A stretch of 9,009 nt of DNA. Source: an archaeon (GTDB taxonomy: Archaea; Asgardarchaeota; Hermodarchaeia; Hermodarchaeales; Hermodarchaeaceae). Both the position numbers and the translations under genes were made by a program. The notes below the pieces were generated by a model. It did not search any database and was not told the DNA's origin. It saw only the letters and a program-made list of their open reading frames with translations. The stretch spans positions 1-9,009 of the forward strand of contig JABXGU010000147.1 of assembly GCA_016550415.1 (NCBI GenBank), written 5' to 3'. Positions 1-5,590 of the stretch are shown piece by piece. Positions within the stretch are counted from its first letter, which is position 1. Each line of letters begins with the position of its first letter.

Positions 1-109
1 ATGCTAGGTTTGTTCACGCTATCATCCTCGTTACAATACAGCGTTTTTTCCACCCAATTAGGTAATGATGCGTGGATCCTATTTGACACATTTACGGGCA
101 GTTACCTAG
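1..109. other. Intergenic stretch at the left edge
   Basis: This stretch lies downstream of the minus-strand transporter gene. A run of six T at 44-49 is oriented to end a plus-strand transcript, not the transporter transcript. One plus-strand frame is open from base 1 to a TAG at 130-132 (about 43 codons). It resembles no family I know and could be chance or the tail of a gene entering from the left. I see no RNA gene or repeat here. Confidence 0.4.
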
Positions 110-721
110 TTATTTGGTTCTGCGACCAATAGGCATTACGTCCTTTCCATAGGTTTCACTCATGACCTCAGCCATGGCCAAATAAATAGCACTGAATCCA
201 CAGATGATACCTTCGTAACCAGCAATTACGTTGATTATAGTAATTCCTTGATGATAGTAGAAGAAGTGACCAAGGGCAAGTAACCAGAAGAGAACGGCTA
301 AGGAGGCAAAGACGAACATTAGAGCATAGTTTGTCTTTAGTGTGCTAAGGAACATCCAGAAAGTGAATAGCCCCCACATGAAGAGATAGGGGACCAACAC
401 GAGTTGTTTGATTGCAGGGTCTGCGATGACTGGAGCTAGTCCCATTGCAGGTAAGAAATTGATGTAGACAAATGTTAACCAGAATAAGCCATAGGAACTA
501 AATGCAGTTGCACCAAATGTGTTACCATTCTTTAGTTCCCAGATACCTGCAATAATTTGAGCTAATCCACCATAAAAAAGACCCATTGAGAATATCATAC
601 CTAAAGCGTTTGAATCGATGAGCTGAGCATTGTATAGGTTCAGCAGTACTGTTGTCATGCCAAAACCCATCAGTCCCAGCGGAGCTGGATTTGCAACTTT
701 CTTTTCACTCAAAGATTTCAC
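110..721 (-). CDS. satP: Acetate/succinate transporter, SatP/YaaH/GPR1-FUN34 family
   Basis: This is a 203-residue integral membrane protein of the acetate uptake transporter family, which moves acetate and related short carboxylates across the cytoplasmic membrane. The family signature NPAPLGL is at residues 11-17, followed by the conserved MGFGMTT. A second conserved block, from FYGGLAQIIAGIWE to NGNTFGATAFSSYG, spans about 49-78. Six hydrophobic segments are visible, at about 15-32, 43-60, 75-94, 105-126, 133-152 and 162-185, and the length is normal for the family. The start is GTG at 719-721: an in-frame TAA lies four codons upstream, and the next Met falls inside the signature. No clear Shine-Dalgarno site precedes it, which fits a short-leader transcript from the TATA-like box at 765-773. 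Family assignment is very secure; the exact substrate (acetate, succinate or another acid) is inferred. Confidence 0.93.
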   Translation of the reverse strand: MKSLSEKKVANPAPLGLMGFGMTTVLLNLYNAQLIDSNALGMIFSMGLFYGGLAQIIAGIWELKNGNTFGATAFSSYGLFWLTFVYINFLPAMGLAPVIADPAIKQLVLVPYLFMWGLFTFWMFLSTLKTNYALMFVFASLAVLFWLLALGHFFYYHQGITIINVIAGYEGIICGFSAIYLAMAEVMSETYGKDVMPIGRRTK

Positions 722-764
722 CGTCCAGTATTAACAGGTGGTGGCGGCGCTTTCTTGATAGGAG

Positions 765-773
765 CTATTTAAG
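765..773 (-). promoter_or_regulatory. Archaeal TATA-like box for the SatP-family gene
   Basis: On the minus strand this reads CTTAAATAG, close to the archaeal TATA consensus. Counting about 25-27 bases downstream puts transcription start near 742, a leader of about 20 bases before the GTG start. It sits in the 101-base gap behind the acetyltransferase gene, so the transporter probably has its own promoter. The call rests on sequence match and spacing only. Confidence 0.4.
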
Positions 774-822
774 AGTTGTCGCAATTGAAAAAATCTTGAA
801 ACATTGCTAATGGAAAACATAG

Positions 823-1605
823 TCACTTTGTTAGTGCTTGGCGTACCTCTCTTTGGAAATTTTCTTTATCCATGAAGAAGGATTTGATGGGACGCTGGTT
901 GACGATGCATCCAGATACATGCCCTCGGCGTTGCACCTCTTTCTTCTCTTCATATCTGTTGATAATAAGAATAGGTACATCAGCATCAACTTCACGAATG
1001 AGACGCTTTGTCTGCTTAGAGAATGATATGCAAAAAGGACAGGATGGGTCTAGAAAAATCAGTGCTTTCCCACAATCCTCATCTTGTGGGATATACACTT
1101 CCTCTTTAGGTTCATGGATGTATCCTTTCTTTAGGGGAAAATAAAGAAGAAATGGATTGTTCGTAATGACTTTTTTGAAACCCATCTTTTGATAAAATTC
1201 TGTTTGTGCGTATCTATTCGGTATATCGAAGGCCCAAGTTACCAGGGCAAGTGGTTTAGTATCTTTGAAGAATGGTTTTGGGAGAGTCATATCATCGATA
1301 AGGCTTCTTGTTAGATTTTTACCAACTCCTCTTCGCAGATTTTTCACTTGAGGCACAAAGATACAGAGGATGTTGATTATTCTCTCTTCTGGATTTGGAA
1401 GATATTGTATCATGCCAATAGGTTCTGTTCCATCATATGCAAGCTTGGCAACGCAGCCAAATTCGTTTAGAACCTTATCAGCCCACTTTTTTTTGACCTT
1501 CATCCCTTCAACAAAAGAATTAGTGCTTTTATGTTCTGCCGGAACACAAAGACGGATCAAATCTTCACCAATATCCTTACTAACATCCACAATCTTAGTC
1601 GTCAT
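823..1605 (-). CDS. GNAT N-acetyltransferase fused to a YoaP-like thioredoxin-fold domain
   Basis: This is a 260-residue two-domain protein. Residues about 1-160 form a GNAT acetyltransferase that would use acetyl-CoA to acylate an unknown amine. The CoA-binding loop appears as RRGVGKNLTRSL (91-102), and a typical late GNAT element, FYQKMGFKKV, is at 137-146. Residues about 168-260 look like a thioredoxin/glutaredoxin-type fold with strand KALIFLDPS followed by CPFC at 189-192, which could act in thiol redox chemistry or bind metal. This order matches GNAT proteins with a YoaP-like C-terminal domain. The usual R/Q three residues before the first loop glycine is Leu90 here. The start is ATG at 1603-1605, preceded seven bases upstream by a strong GGTGATC. 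The gene is divergent from the zinc-protein pair and lies upstream of the transporter. Domain calls are firm; substrate and biological role are unknown. Confidence 0.85.
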   Translation of the reverse strand: MTTKIVDVSKDIGEDLIRLCVPAEHKSTNSFVEGMKVKKKWADKVLNEFGCVAKLAYDGTEPIGMIQYLPNPEERIINILCIFVPQVKNLRRGVGKNLTRSLIDDMTLPKPFFKDTKPLALVTWAFDIPNRYAQTEFYQKMGFKKVITNNPFLLYFPLKKGYIHEPKEEVYIPQDEDCGKALIFLDPSCPFCISFSKQTKRLIREVDADVPILIINRYEEKKEVQRRGHVSGCIVNQRPIKSFFMDKENFQREVRQALTK

Positions 1606-1612
1606 TTTAATG

Positions 1613-1619
1613 GATCACC
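1613..1619 (-). promoter_or_regulatory. Strong Shine-Dalgarno site for the acetyltransferase
   Basis: The minus strand reads GGTGATC, complementary to the conserved 3' tail of archaeal 16S rRNA. It is seven bases before the ATG at 1603-1605, which fixes that start. Confidence 0.7.
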
Positions 1620-1896
1620 CAATTTTTTGGCAAAATTCTATTTTCGAAGTGGATGTCAACATGTTCATTATGTCAGTTGGTTAGGCTTCGTATATAATTG
1701 ATTGCAAAAGAATTGAGCTGCTTTCACTTCTTTGAATTTTATTAAGTATTTTCAGCTTAAACCAGTGCAGTCTTGTATTGTCTTTCAAATATCTTATTGT
1801 GTATTAATAGTGCCCAACGGGTTTATGCCAGTTTGGTTAATCTTTTAATCTTCGAATTTCCTCTGATTACATAGCTAAGTATTAACTGAGTTAGGC

Positions 1897-1901
1897 GGAG
1901 G
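1897..1901 (+). promoter_or_regulatory. Shine-Dalgarno site with ambiguous start choice
   Basis: GGAGG sits only one base before the ATG at 1903 but seven bases before an in-frame TTG at 1909. Normal spacing favours TTG, which would remove two residues; the ATG is the conventional choice. The protein is essentially the same either way. Confidence 0.5.
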
Positions 1902-1902
1902 A

Positions 1903-2934
1903 ATGGTTTTGGGTCAGACCGAAACAATAGAAACTCTGGGAATTTTGGGTGGAATTGGGTCAGTCCTTAGTCCCTTTATAACGATTAGTCTCTTCGTATG
2001 GGTCTATTGGTTCTTTTTCTACATCTTTTCAATACCAGTCTTCTTGGCGCTCATTGGAGGCATAATATCATGCGCCTTATCGATAAGCGGTATTGGAAAA
2101 GTCCGAACCATGCCCCAACGATCTCGTCGTGATTTCCAAGCAGCGGGACTCATCGAGTTGGTTATAGGATTTGTATGTTTTAATTGGCTAATGCTCTTAT
2201 CAGCAATCCTTATTCTTGTTGCTTATGCAGAGAATGATGAATTATGGAAAAAAATATCACTTGCGAGAGAGCAGACAGGTTTTCCGTTTGTGTCTGTCGC
2301 AACTGCAGCAGGTAGTATTTGGAACCGACGCTTATCATGTCAATTTTGCGGGGCACCCCTTGTAATCATAACTGCAGTATCAAGAGGGCCATGGGTGCAA
2401 GTGAAGGGACTCTGTCCACTAGATAGCACAACTGACGTGGTTCGTCTACCTCTAGCTCTATTGGAGGAATGGGTCCCAGTTCTAGCCGACCGATTCCACC
2501 GATGTGAACAATGCGGAGAACGAACAGCAGCGCAGATAGTAGTCAGGCAGACATACCAAACCACAACACTCCGTGCCTACTGCCCATTACACCATGCAAA
2601 CAAAACCTACCGATACATCTGGACACCTCTATATCCACATGCTGCCAGAAGCCCATCAACAGATGTAGGATTCCGTAGTAGAAGGTACTACCCACGCGTC
2701 TATCCATTAGAAAGTCCAAGTCCAATACATCCACAACCTTTCATCCAATATCCACAAGTAACATACACCCCATCTACTTCACAAAGTGTAGCGGCACCCA
2801 GACCCCAAACTATGCCATCTCAATTTACAACCCCAACACAGAACGATATGGAACTTTTATATTGTAGAGAATGTGGTGTTCGATTAGAGCCAACGGACCG
2901 TTTTTGCTTTAGATGCGGACAGCGAATCAGATGA
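1903..2934 (+). CDS. Membrane-anchored zinc-binding protein with two paired-Cys modules and a C-terminal zinc ribbon
   Basis: I do not recognise this 343-residue protein as a named family. The N-terminus is hydrophobic, with likely membrane segments at about 23-41, 44-64 and 80-108 (three or four helices). A soluble part follows with two metal-binding modules: C146-x2-C149 with C171-P-x-D174, and C201-x2-C204 with C227-P-x-H230. Residues about 245-315 are a Pro/Gln/Ser/Thr-rich, probably disordered linker. The C-terminus is a classic zinc ribbon, C321-x2-C324 and C335-x2-C338. The next gene, 17 bases downstream, repeats the soluble part without the membrane region, so the two are tandem paralogues and probably co-transcribed. 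Zinc binding is inferred from Cys/His spacing. A role in protein-protein or nucleic-acid contacts at the membrane is possible but unproven. The ATG start is uncertain by two codons because the ribosome site is very close. Confidence 0.85.
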   Translation: MVLGQTETIETLGILGGIGSVLSPFITISLFVWVYWFFFYIFSIPVFLALIGGIISCALSISGIGKVRTMPQRSRRDFQAAGLIELVIGFVCFNWLMLLSAILILVAYAENDELWKKISLAREQTGFPFVSVATAAGSIWNRRLSCQFCGAPLVIITAVSRGPWVQVKGLCPLDSTTDVVRLPLALLEEWVPVLADRFHRCEQCGERTAAQIVVRQTYQTTTLRAYCPLHHANKTYRYIWTPLYPHAARSPSTDVGFRSRRYYPRVYPLESPSPIHPQPFIQYPQVTYTPSTSQSVAAPRPQTMPSQFTTPTQNDMELLYCRECGVRLEPTDRFCFRCGQRIR

Positions 2935-2951
2935 GTAGAGTGTGAACTTCA

Positions 2952-3512
2952 ATGGTAGAAGCTGCAATCGAAACTAATTTTACTTGTTCATGTGGGGCTC
3001 CACTAATAGTTATGACTTTAGATCCTGCTCCTGGTAATAAGATATCAGCGATGGCTTTTTGCCCTAAGCACCGAATCGGACAAAATATCATACTAGATCA
3101 TTCAGGTTTGGACTTGTGGATTGGCGTGGTTGCTGACCGGCTTTTCCGATGTGCTCTATGTGGACGAGAAATTACTTCAGTTCCTAGTACAGGTTCATCG
3201 CAGAATGCAACTACCTTTACCCTCACATGTCCTCAACATGGAACACAGAACAATACTCGGACAGTTTGGAGTGTTATTTATCGACGCTTGCTCACAGAAA
3301 TTAAAAATCGTCGAGAAGCAAGAACCATTTCACAGCCGGTTGAATTTTCCCCCGAAGCTGCCACTGAAAATGAAACACAGCCTCCTGATGAAACTCTGCC
3401 ACAAACTAAGTCTTCTAAGGAACCTGTAGTTGGTTACTGCAGTCAATGTGGAAAGAAAATTCGTCCACATGATGAATTTTGTTTTAATTGTGGGGCAAGT
3501 ATAGAAGATTGA
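2952..3512 (+). CDS. Soluble zinc-binding paralogue with two paired-Cys modules and a C-terminal zinc ribbon
   Basis: This 186-residue protein has no signal peptide or membrane segment and is presumably cytoplasmic. It repeats the soluble half of the preceding protein. Module one is C12-x-C14-GAPL with C37-P-x-H40; module two is C67-x2-C70 with C93-P-x-H96. The stretch before module two (VVADRLFRCALCG) matches VLADRFHRCEQCG in the neighbour. The gap from the last Cys of module one to the first Cys of module two is 29 residues in both proteins. A charged, Pro/Glu/Thr-rich linker (about 119-158) leads to a zinc ribbon with C163, C166, C177 and C180. The first pair is C-x-C here but C-x2-C in the neighbour. 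The ATG lies 17 bases after the upstream stop with only a weak ribosome site (GTGTGA), which suggests co-transcription. Function is unknown; probable partners are the membrane paralogue or a shared target. Confidence 0.85.
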   Translation: MVEAAIETNFTCSCGAPLIVMTLDPAPGNKISAMAFCPKHRIGQNIILDHSGLDLWIGVVADRLFRCALCGREITSVPSTGSSQNATTFTLTCPQHGTQNNTRTVWSVIYRRLLTEIKNRREARTISQPVEFSPEAATENETQPPDETLPQTKSSKEPVVGYCSQCGKKIRPHDEFCFNCGASIED

Positions 3513-3523
3513 GACTATAGTAA

Positions 3524-3541
3524 CCTTTCCTCATTGAAAGG
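3524..3541. terminator. Possible terminator hairpin between convergent genes
   Basis: CCTTTC and GAAAGG form a perfect six-base-pair stem with a six-base loop, 11 bases after the stop of the zinc-protein pair and 49 bases from the stop of the convergent SRPBCC gene. No T-tract follows on either strand, so a role in termination is only suggested by position. Confidence 0.3.
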
Positions 3542-3590
3542 ATGAACATTGAGTCATAAATGTAAGAGAGTTGAGATGTAGGACAACTTG

Positions 3591-4043
3591 CTACTTGTTC
3601 TCAAGGTGAGCTTTGAGATTCGTTAAGGTTTGCCTAGCGTCTGATTTGATTTGTCCATCAAGCTTTTGCTGTGCCGCTTTATCTAGTTGCTTGCCGAGAA
3701 ATCTTTCTGGCAATAAATAATATACTTCGTATGTTACATGTGTTCCACTTGATGTGGGTTTGAAGTGCCATTTAGCTTCTGTGAAGGGTTGTCCGGAAAT
3801 TGACTTTACATGGAGGAATCTACCCTTTTCCAATTCTATAACTTCTAGTTCTTGTGTAAACCGGAAGTCTAGAACTTTTATGCCCATGGCAAAACGAGCA
3901 CCTACTCCCACTTGTGCCTCAGTTGTAGGATCATAGCTGGTCACCGACGCAATGAATTTGGCTGCGTTACGGTGATTTGCAGCATAGTGAAAAACTTGTT
4001 CAAGTGGTGCATGTATTTCGATGGCTTCAGTAATGTGAGTCAT
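3591..4043 (-). CDS. SRPBCC (START/polyketide cyclase-like) ligand-binding protein
   Basis: This is a small, about 150-residue cytoplasmic protein of the SRPBCC superfamily, a helix-grip fold with a deep hydrophobic cavity used for lipids, hormones or other small ligands. It opens with the family pattern ITEAIEIHAPLEQVFHYAAN (residues 3-22). Alternating beta strands follow (RFAMGIKVLDFRF, FTQELEVIEL, THVTYEVYYLL), and a long amphipathic C-terminal helix covers about 115-150. The start is ATG at 4041-4043 because AAGGAG sits seven bases upstream. An in-frame TTG at 4065-4067 would add eight residues but has no ribosome site. It lies 44 bases behind the synthetase gene on the same strand with no clear promoter between, so they are probably co-transcribed. 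The ligand cannot be read from sequence, and members of this fold vary widely (cyclase, lipid carrier, chaperone regulator). Confidence 0.8.
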   Translation of the reverse strand: MTHITEAIEIHAPLEQVFHYAANHRNAAKFIASVTSYDPTTEAQVGVGARFAMGIKVLDFRFTQELEVIELEKGRFLHVKSISGQPFTEAKWHFKPTSSGTHVTYEVYYLLPERFLGKQLDKAAQQKLDGQIKSDARQTLTNLKAHLENK

Positions 4044-4050
4044 AGCACTT

Positions 4051-4056
4051 CTCCTT
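4051..4056 (-). promoter_or_regulatory. Shine-Dalgarno site fixing the SRPBCC start
   Basis: The minus strand reads AAGGAG, seven bases before the ATG at 4041-4043. It supports that ATG over the upstream in-frame TTG at 4065-4067. Confidence 0.65.
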
Positions 4057-4087
4057 CTATTCTTCAATTAATATCATTTTCTAAGCT

Positions 4088-5425
4088 TTACCGATTCTTG
4101 TAATGTTTCCTTTCGAAGTCAGTAACATATTGACGCGTGTAATTATACCATTCAGCTCGTCGGATTCGTTTATACCTTTTGCAGAATTCTTCGCCCAGAA
4201 TATTTCCGAGTACATCATCCTTTTGTAAAAATTGTAGTGCCCTATTCAGAGATACAGGGAGCATGGAGACGTTCATTTGGGATAGTTCCTGAGGTTGAAG
4301 ATCATAGACATTTTCTGATATGGGCTTTGGAGGTTGCATTTGTTTTTGTACACCATCAAGACCAGCGCCAATGAGGGATGCTAATAATAGGTAGGGATTA
4401 GTTAGTGGGTCAGGAGAGCGAAATTCAATGGCTGCATTCTCTTGCGTAGTAAATAGTGGAACTCTAACAAGAGCAGAACGATTACGATAGCCCCAAGTAA
4501 TATAGACAGGCGCTTCATATTCAGGAACTAGACGTTTGAATGAATTGACTGTAGGATTGGCAATAGCTGTTATTGCAGGCGTATGTTCTAGGAGACCAGC
4601 TACAAATTGCTGACCAATCTCTGATAGGACCCCTTTGCTCGTACCGAGGATATTCTTACCTCCTTTCCAGACCTGTAAATGGCAATGTAGTCCGCTACCT
4701 GCCTGGCTTGGAAAAGGTTTGGGCATGAATGAAACTTCAACACCATGCAAAGCTGCTCTATGGCGAGCTAGAATCTTAAAAAGTACATAATTATCTGCAG
4801 CACAGCCTGCCTCTGTAAAGTCCAACTCAATTTCCTGTTGACCCTCTCCATGTTCAGAATGAAGCCATTTGGATTCAATACCAGCGGCTCGAAGGTCAAG
4901 TGCTGTCTCTAGAAGTAAATCCATTCCTTTGTTATAGGGAATGATATCTGCATAGCCAGCTCTATTCAATGGTTCACCAGTTTGTGTAAGGTAATAGAAT
5001 TCGGGTTCTAACTTGACTCGGATTGTCATATCAGAAGTTGATAATTGCTTAATGACCCGCCCAAGTATGTTCCTTGAAGCAAGTGGATGAAGTTGGAGAG
5101 CGCCACTTTGACTGCGTTGATGCACATCTGCAAATGCACAAGCACGACGAGGTGAACAGCCCGGTATTTCTCGGATTGTAGAGAGGTCAGGGATGAGTTG
5201 AAGATCAGAGTCACTTACAGGTGCGAGGCCTTTCACAGAAGAGCCATCGATGCCGCAGCTATGTACAGGAATTTTGCCTGTTGCCAAAGGCTCAGTAGAG
5301 GTAACTGGAGTTATTGGGACAGTCATACTTTTTGGTTGTCCATCAATATCAACTGTTAGCAGCTCAACAAAATGGATTTTGCCTCTACCTACATCTGTGG
5401 CAGGTTGTTCAGAACTCAATTCCAA
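4088..5425 (-). CDS. glnA: Type I glutamine synthetase family protein
   Basis: This 445-residue protein is of normal GSI length. The family ligates ammonia to glutamate using ATP and works as a dodecamer in the cytoplasm. The beta-grasp N-terminal domain (about 15-105) ends with the DGSSVKG motif (60-66), whose Asp corresponds to the ammonium-site Asp. The catalytic domain keeps the metal-binding positions: E140 and E142 in EPEF, E191 and E198 in EHGEGQQE, H247 in GSGLHCHL, and E334 in EFRSPDP. The glutamate/ATP block NSFKRLVPEYEAPVY is at 294-308, with NRSALVRVP at 315-323. NVYDL at 372-376 aligns with the region of the adenylylated Tyr in some bacterial enzymes; the Tyr is present, but whether it is modified is unknown. 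The start is TTG at 5423-5425, supported by GGAG five bases upstream. A gamma-glutamyl-amine ligase paralogue is an alternative, because the family contains several such enzymes. Confidence 0.88.
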   Translation of the reverse strand: MELSSEQPATDVGRGKIHFVELLTVDIDGQPKSMTVPITPVTSTEPLATGKIPVHSCGIDGSSVKGLAPVSDSDLQLIPDLSTIREIPGCSPRRACAFADVHQRSQSGALQLHPLASRNILGRVIKQLSTSDMTIRVKLEPEFYYLTQTGEPLNRAGYADIIPYNKGMDLLLETALDLRAAGIESKWLHSEHGEGQQEIELDFTEAGCAADNYVLFKILARHRAALHGVEVSFMPKPFPSQAGSGLHCHLQVWKGGKNILGTSKGVLSEIGQQFVAGLLEHTPAITAIANPTVNSFKRLVPEYEAPVYITWGYRNRSALVRVPLFTTQENAAIEFRSPDPLTNPYLLLASLIGAGLDGVQKQMQPPKPISENVYDLQPQELSQMNVSMLPVSLNRALQFLQKDDVLGNILGEEFCKRYKRIRRAEWYNYTRQYVTDFERKHYKNR

Positions 5426-5430
5426 ATCGT

Positions 5431-5434
5431 CTCC
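5431..5434 (-). promoter_or_regulatory. Shine-Dalgarno site supporting a TTG start
   Basis: The minus strand reads GGAG, five bases before the TTG at 5423-5425. No ATG, GTG or other TTG in this frame lies between here and the TATA-like box, so the synthetase very likely uses TTG. Confidence 0.6.
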
Positions 5435-5470
5435 AATAAATAATGTAAGTGTGATTGCACAGATTAACCT

Positions 5471-5480
5471 CTTTTAAAGA
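5471..5480 (-). promoter_or_regulatory. Archaeal TATA-like box for the synthetase/SRPBCC unit
   Basis: The minus strand reads TCTTTAAAAG, a good archaeal TATA match. A start about 25 bases downstream falls near 5450 and leaves a leader of about 25 bases that includes the GGAG ribosome site. It probably drives both the synthetase and the SRPBCC gene. Confidence 0.45.
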
Positions 5481-5538
5481 TTAACACTATATCATCTTGA
5501 GTGCTTCGGGACTCAGAATCCCAATTTTTAGAAAAGTG

Positions 5539-5550
5539 AATAAATTTATT
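5539..5550 (+). promoter_or_regulatory. AT-only palindrome, candidate TATA box or operator for the peptidase gene
   Basis: AATAAATTTATT is a perfect 12-base palindrome ending 40 bases before the peptidase ATG. Read as a TATA element it gives a leader of about 20 bases that contains the GAGAGGA ribosome site. Its symmetry also permits binding by a dimeric regulator, but AT-only palindromes arise easily by chance. Confidence 0.3.
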
Positions 5551-5575
5551 GGGAAAACTTACAATCATCAAGGAT

Positions 5576-5582
5576 GAGAGGA
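5576..5582 (+). promoter_or_regulatory. Shine-Dalgarno site deciding the peptidase start
   Basis: GAGAGGA lies eight bases before the ATG at 5591. The alternative in-frame TTG at 5549 has no ribosome site and would put 14 mostly polar residues in front of the signal peptide. Confidence 0.6.
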
Positions 5583-5590
5583 TTTTCATT

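Larger units (their letters stand above)
1606..1902. promoter_or_regulatory. Divergent intergenic region between acetyltransferase and zinc-protein genes
   Basis: This 297-base AT-rich gap must carry promoters in both directions. For the minus-strand acetyltransferase, a TATA-like CAATTATATA (minus strand of 1691-1700) would give a leader of about 60-65 bases. For the plus-strand gene, CTTTTAATC at 1842-1850 is a weak TATA-like candidate giving a leader of about 30 bases. TATTAATAG near 1802-1810 is a further AT-rich match but sits farther away. I find no convincing RNA gene, repeat or coding frame here; an open frame that runs from inside the acetyltransferase to about 1684 looks like chance. 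Confidence 0.35.

Noticed and set aside
1..132. Plus-strand frame open from base 1 to TAG at 130-132
   Set aside because: About 43 codons with no recognisable family. It overlaps the 3' end of the transporter, and a run this long is fairly likely by chance; without upstream sequence it cannot be called.
838..1684. Plus-strand open frames opposite the acetyltransferase
   Set aside because: They are antisense to a gene with clear domains, have no ribosome sites and encode sequences rich in Ser/Cys/Phe runs typical of shadow frames.
1691..1700. TATATAATTG as a plus-strand promoter for the zinc-protein pair
   Set aside because: It would give a leader of almost 190 bases. The minus-strand reading for the acetyltransferase, or the weaker plus-strand site at 1842-1850, fits better.
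2340..2734. Two minus-strand frames opposite the membrane zinc protein
   Set aside because: They overlap a gene with conserved paired cysteines on the other strand and show no family motif.
4044..4067. TTG start at 4065-4067 for the SRPBCC gene
   Set aside because: It has no ribosome site, adds only eight charged residues before the family pattern, and the ATG at 4043 has AAGGAG at ideal spacing.
5549..5590. TTG start at 5549 for the peptidase
   Set aside because: It would add 14 residues before a normal signal peptide, and it falls in the probable promoter region.
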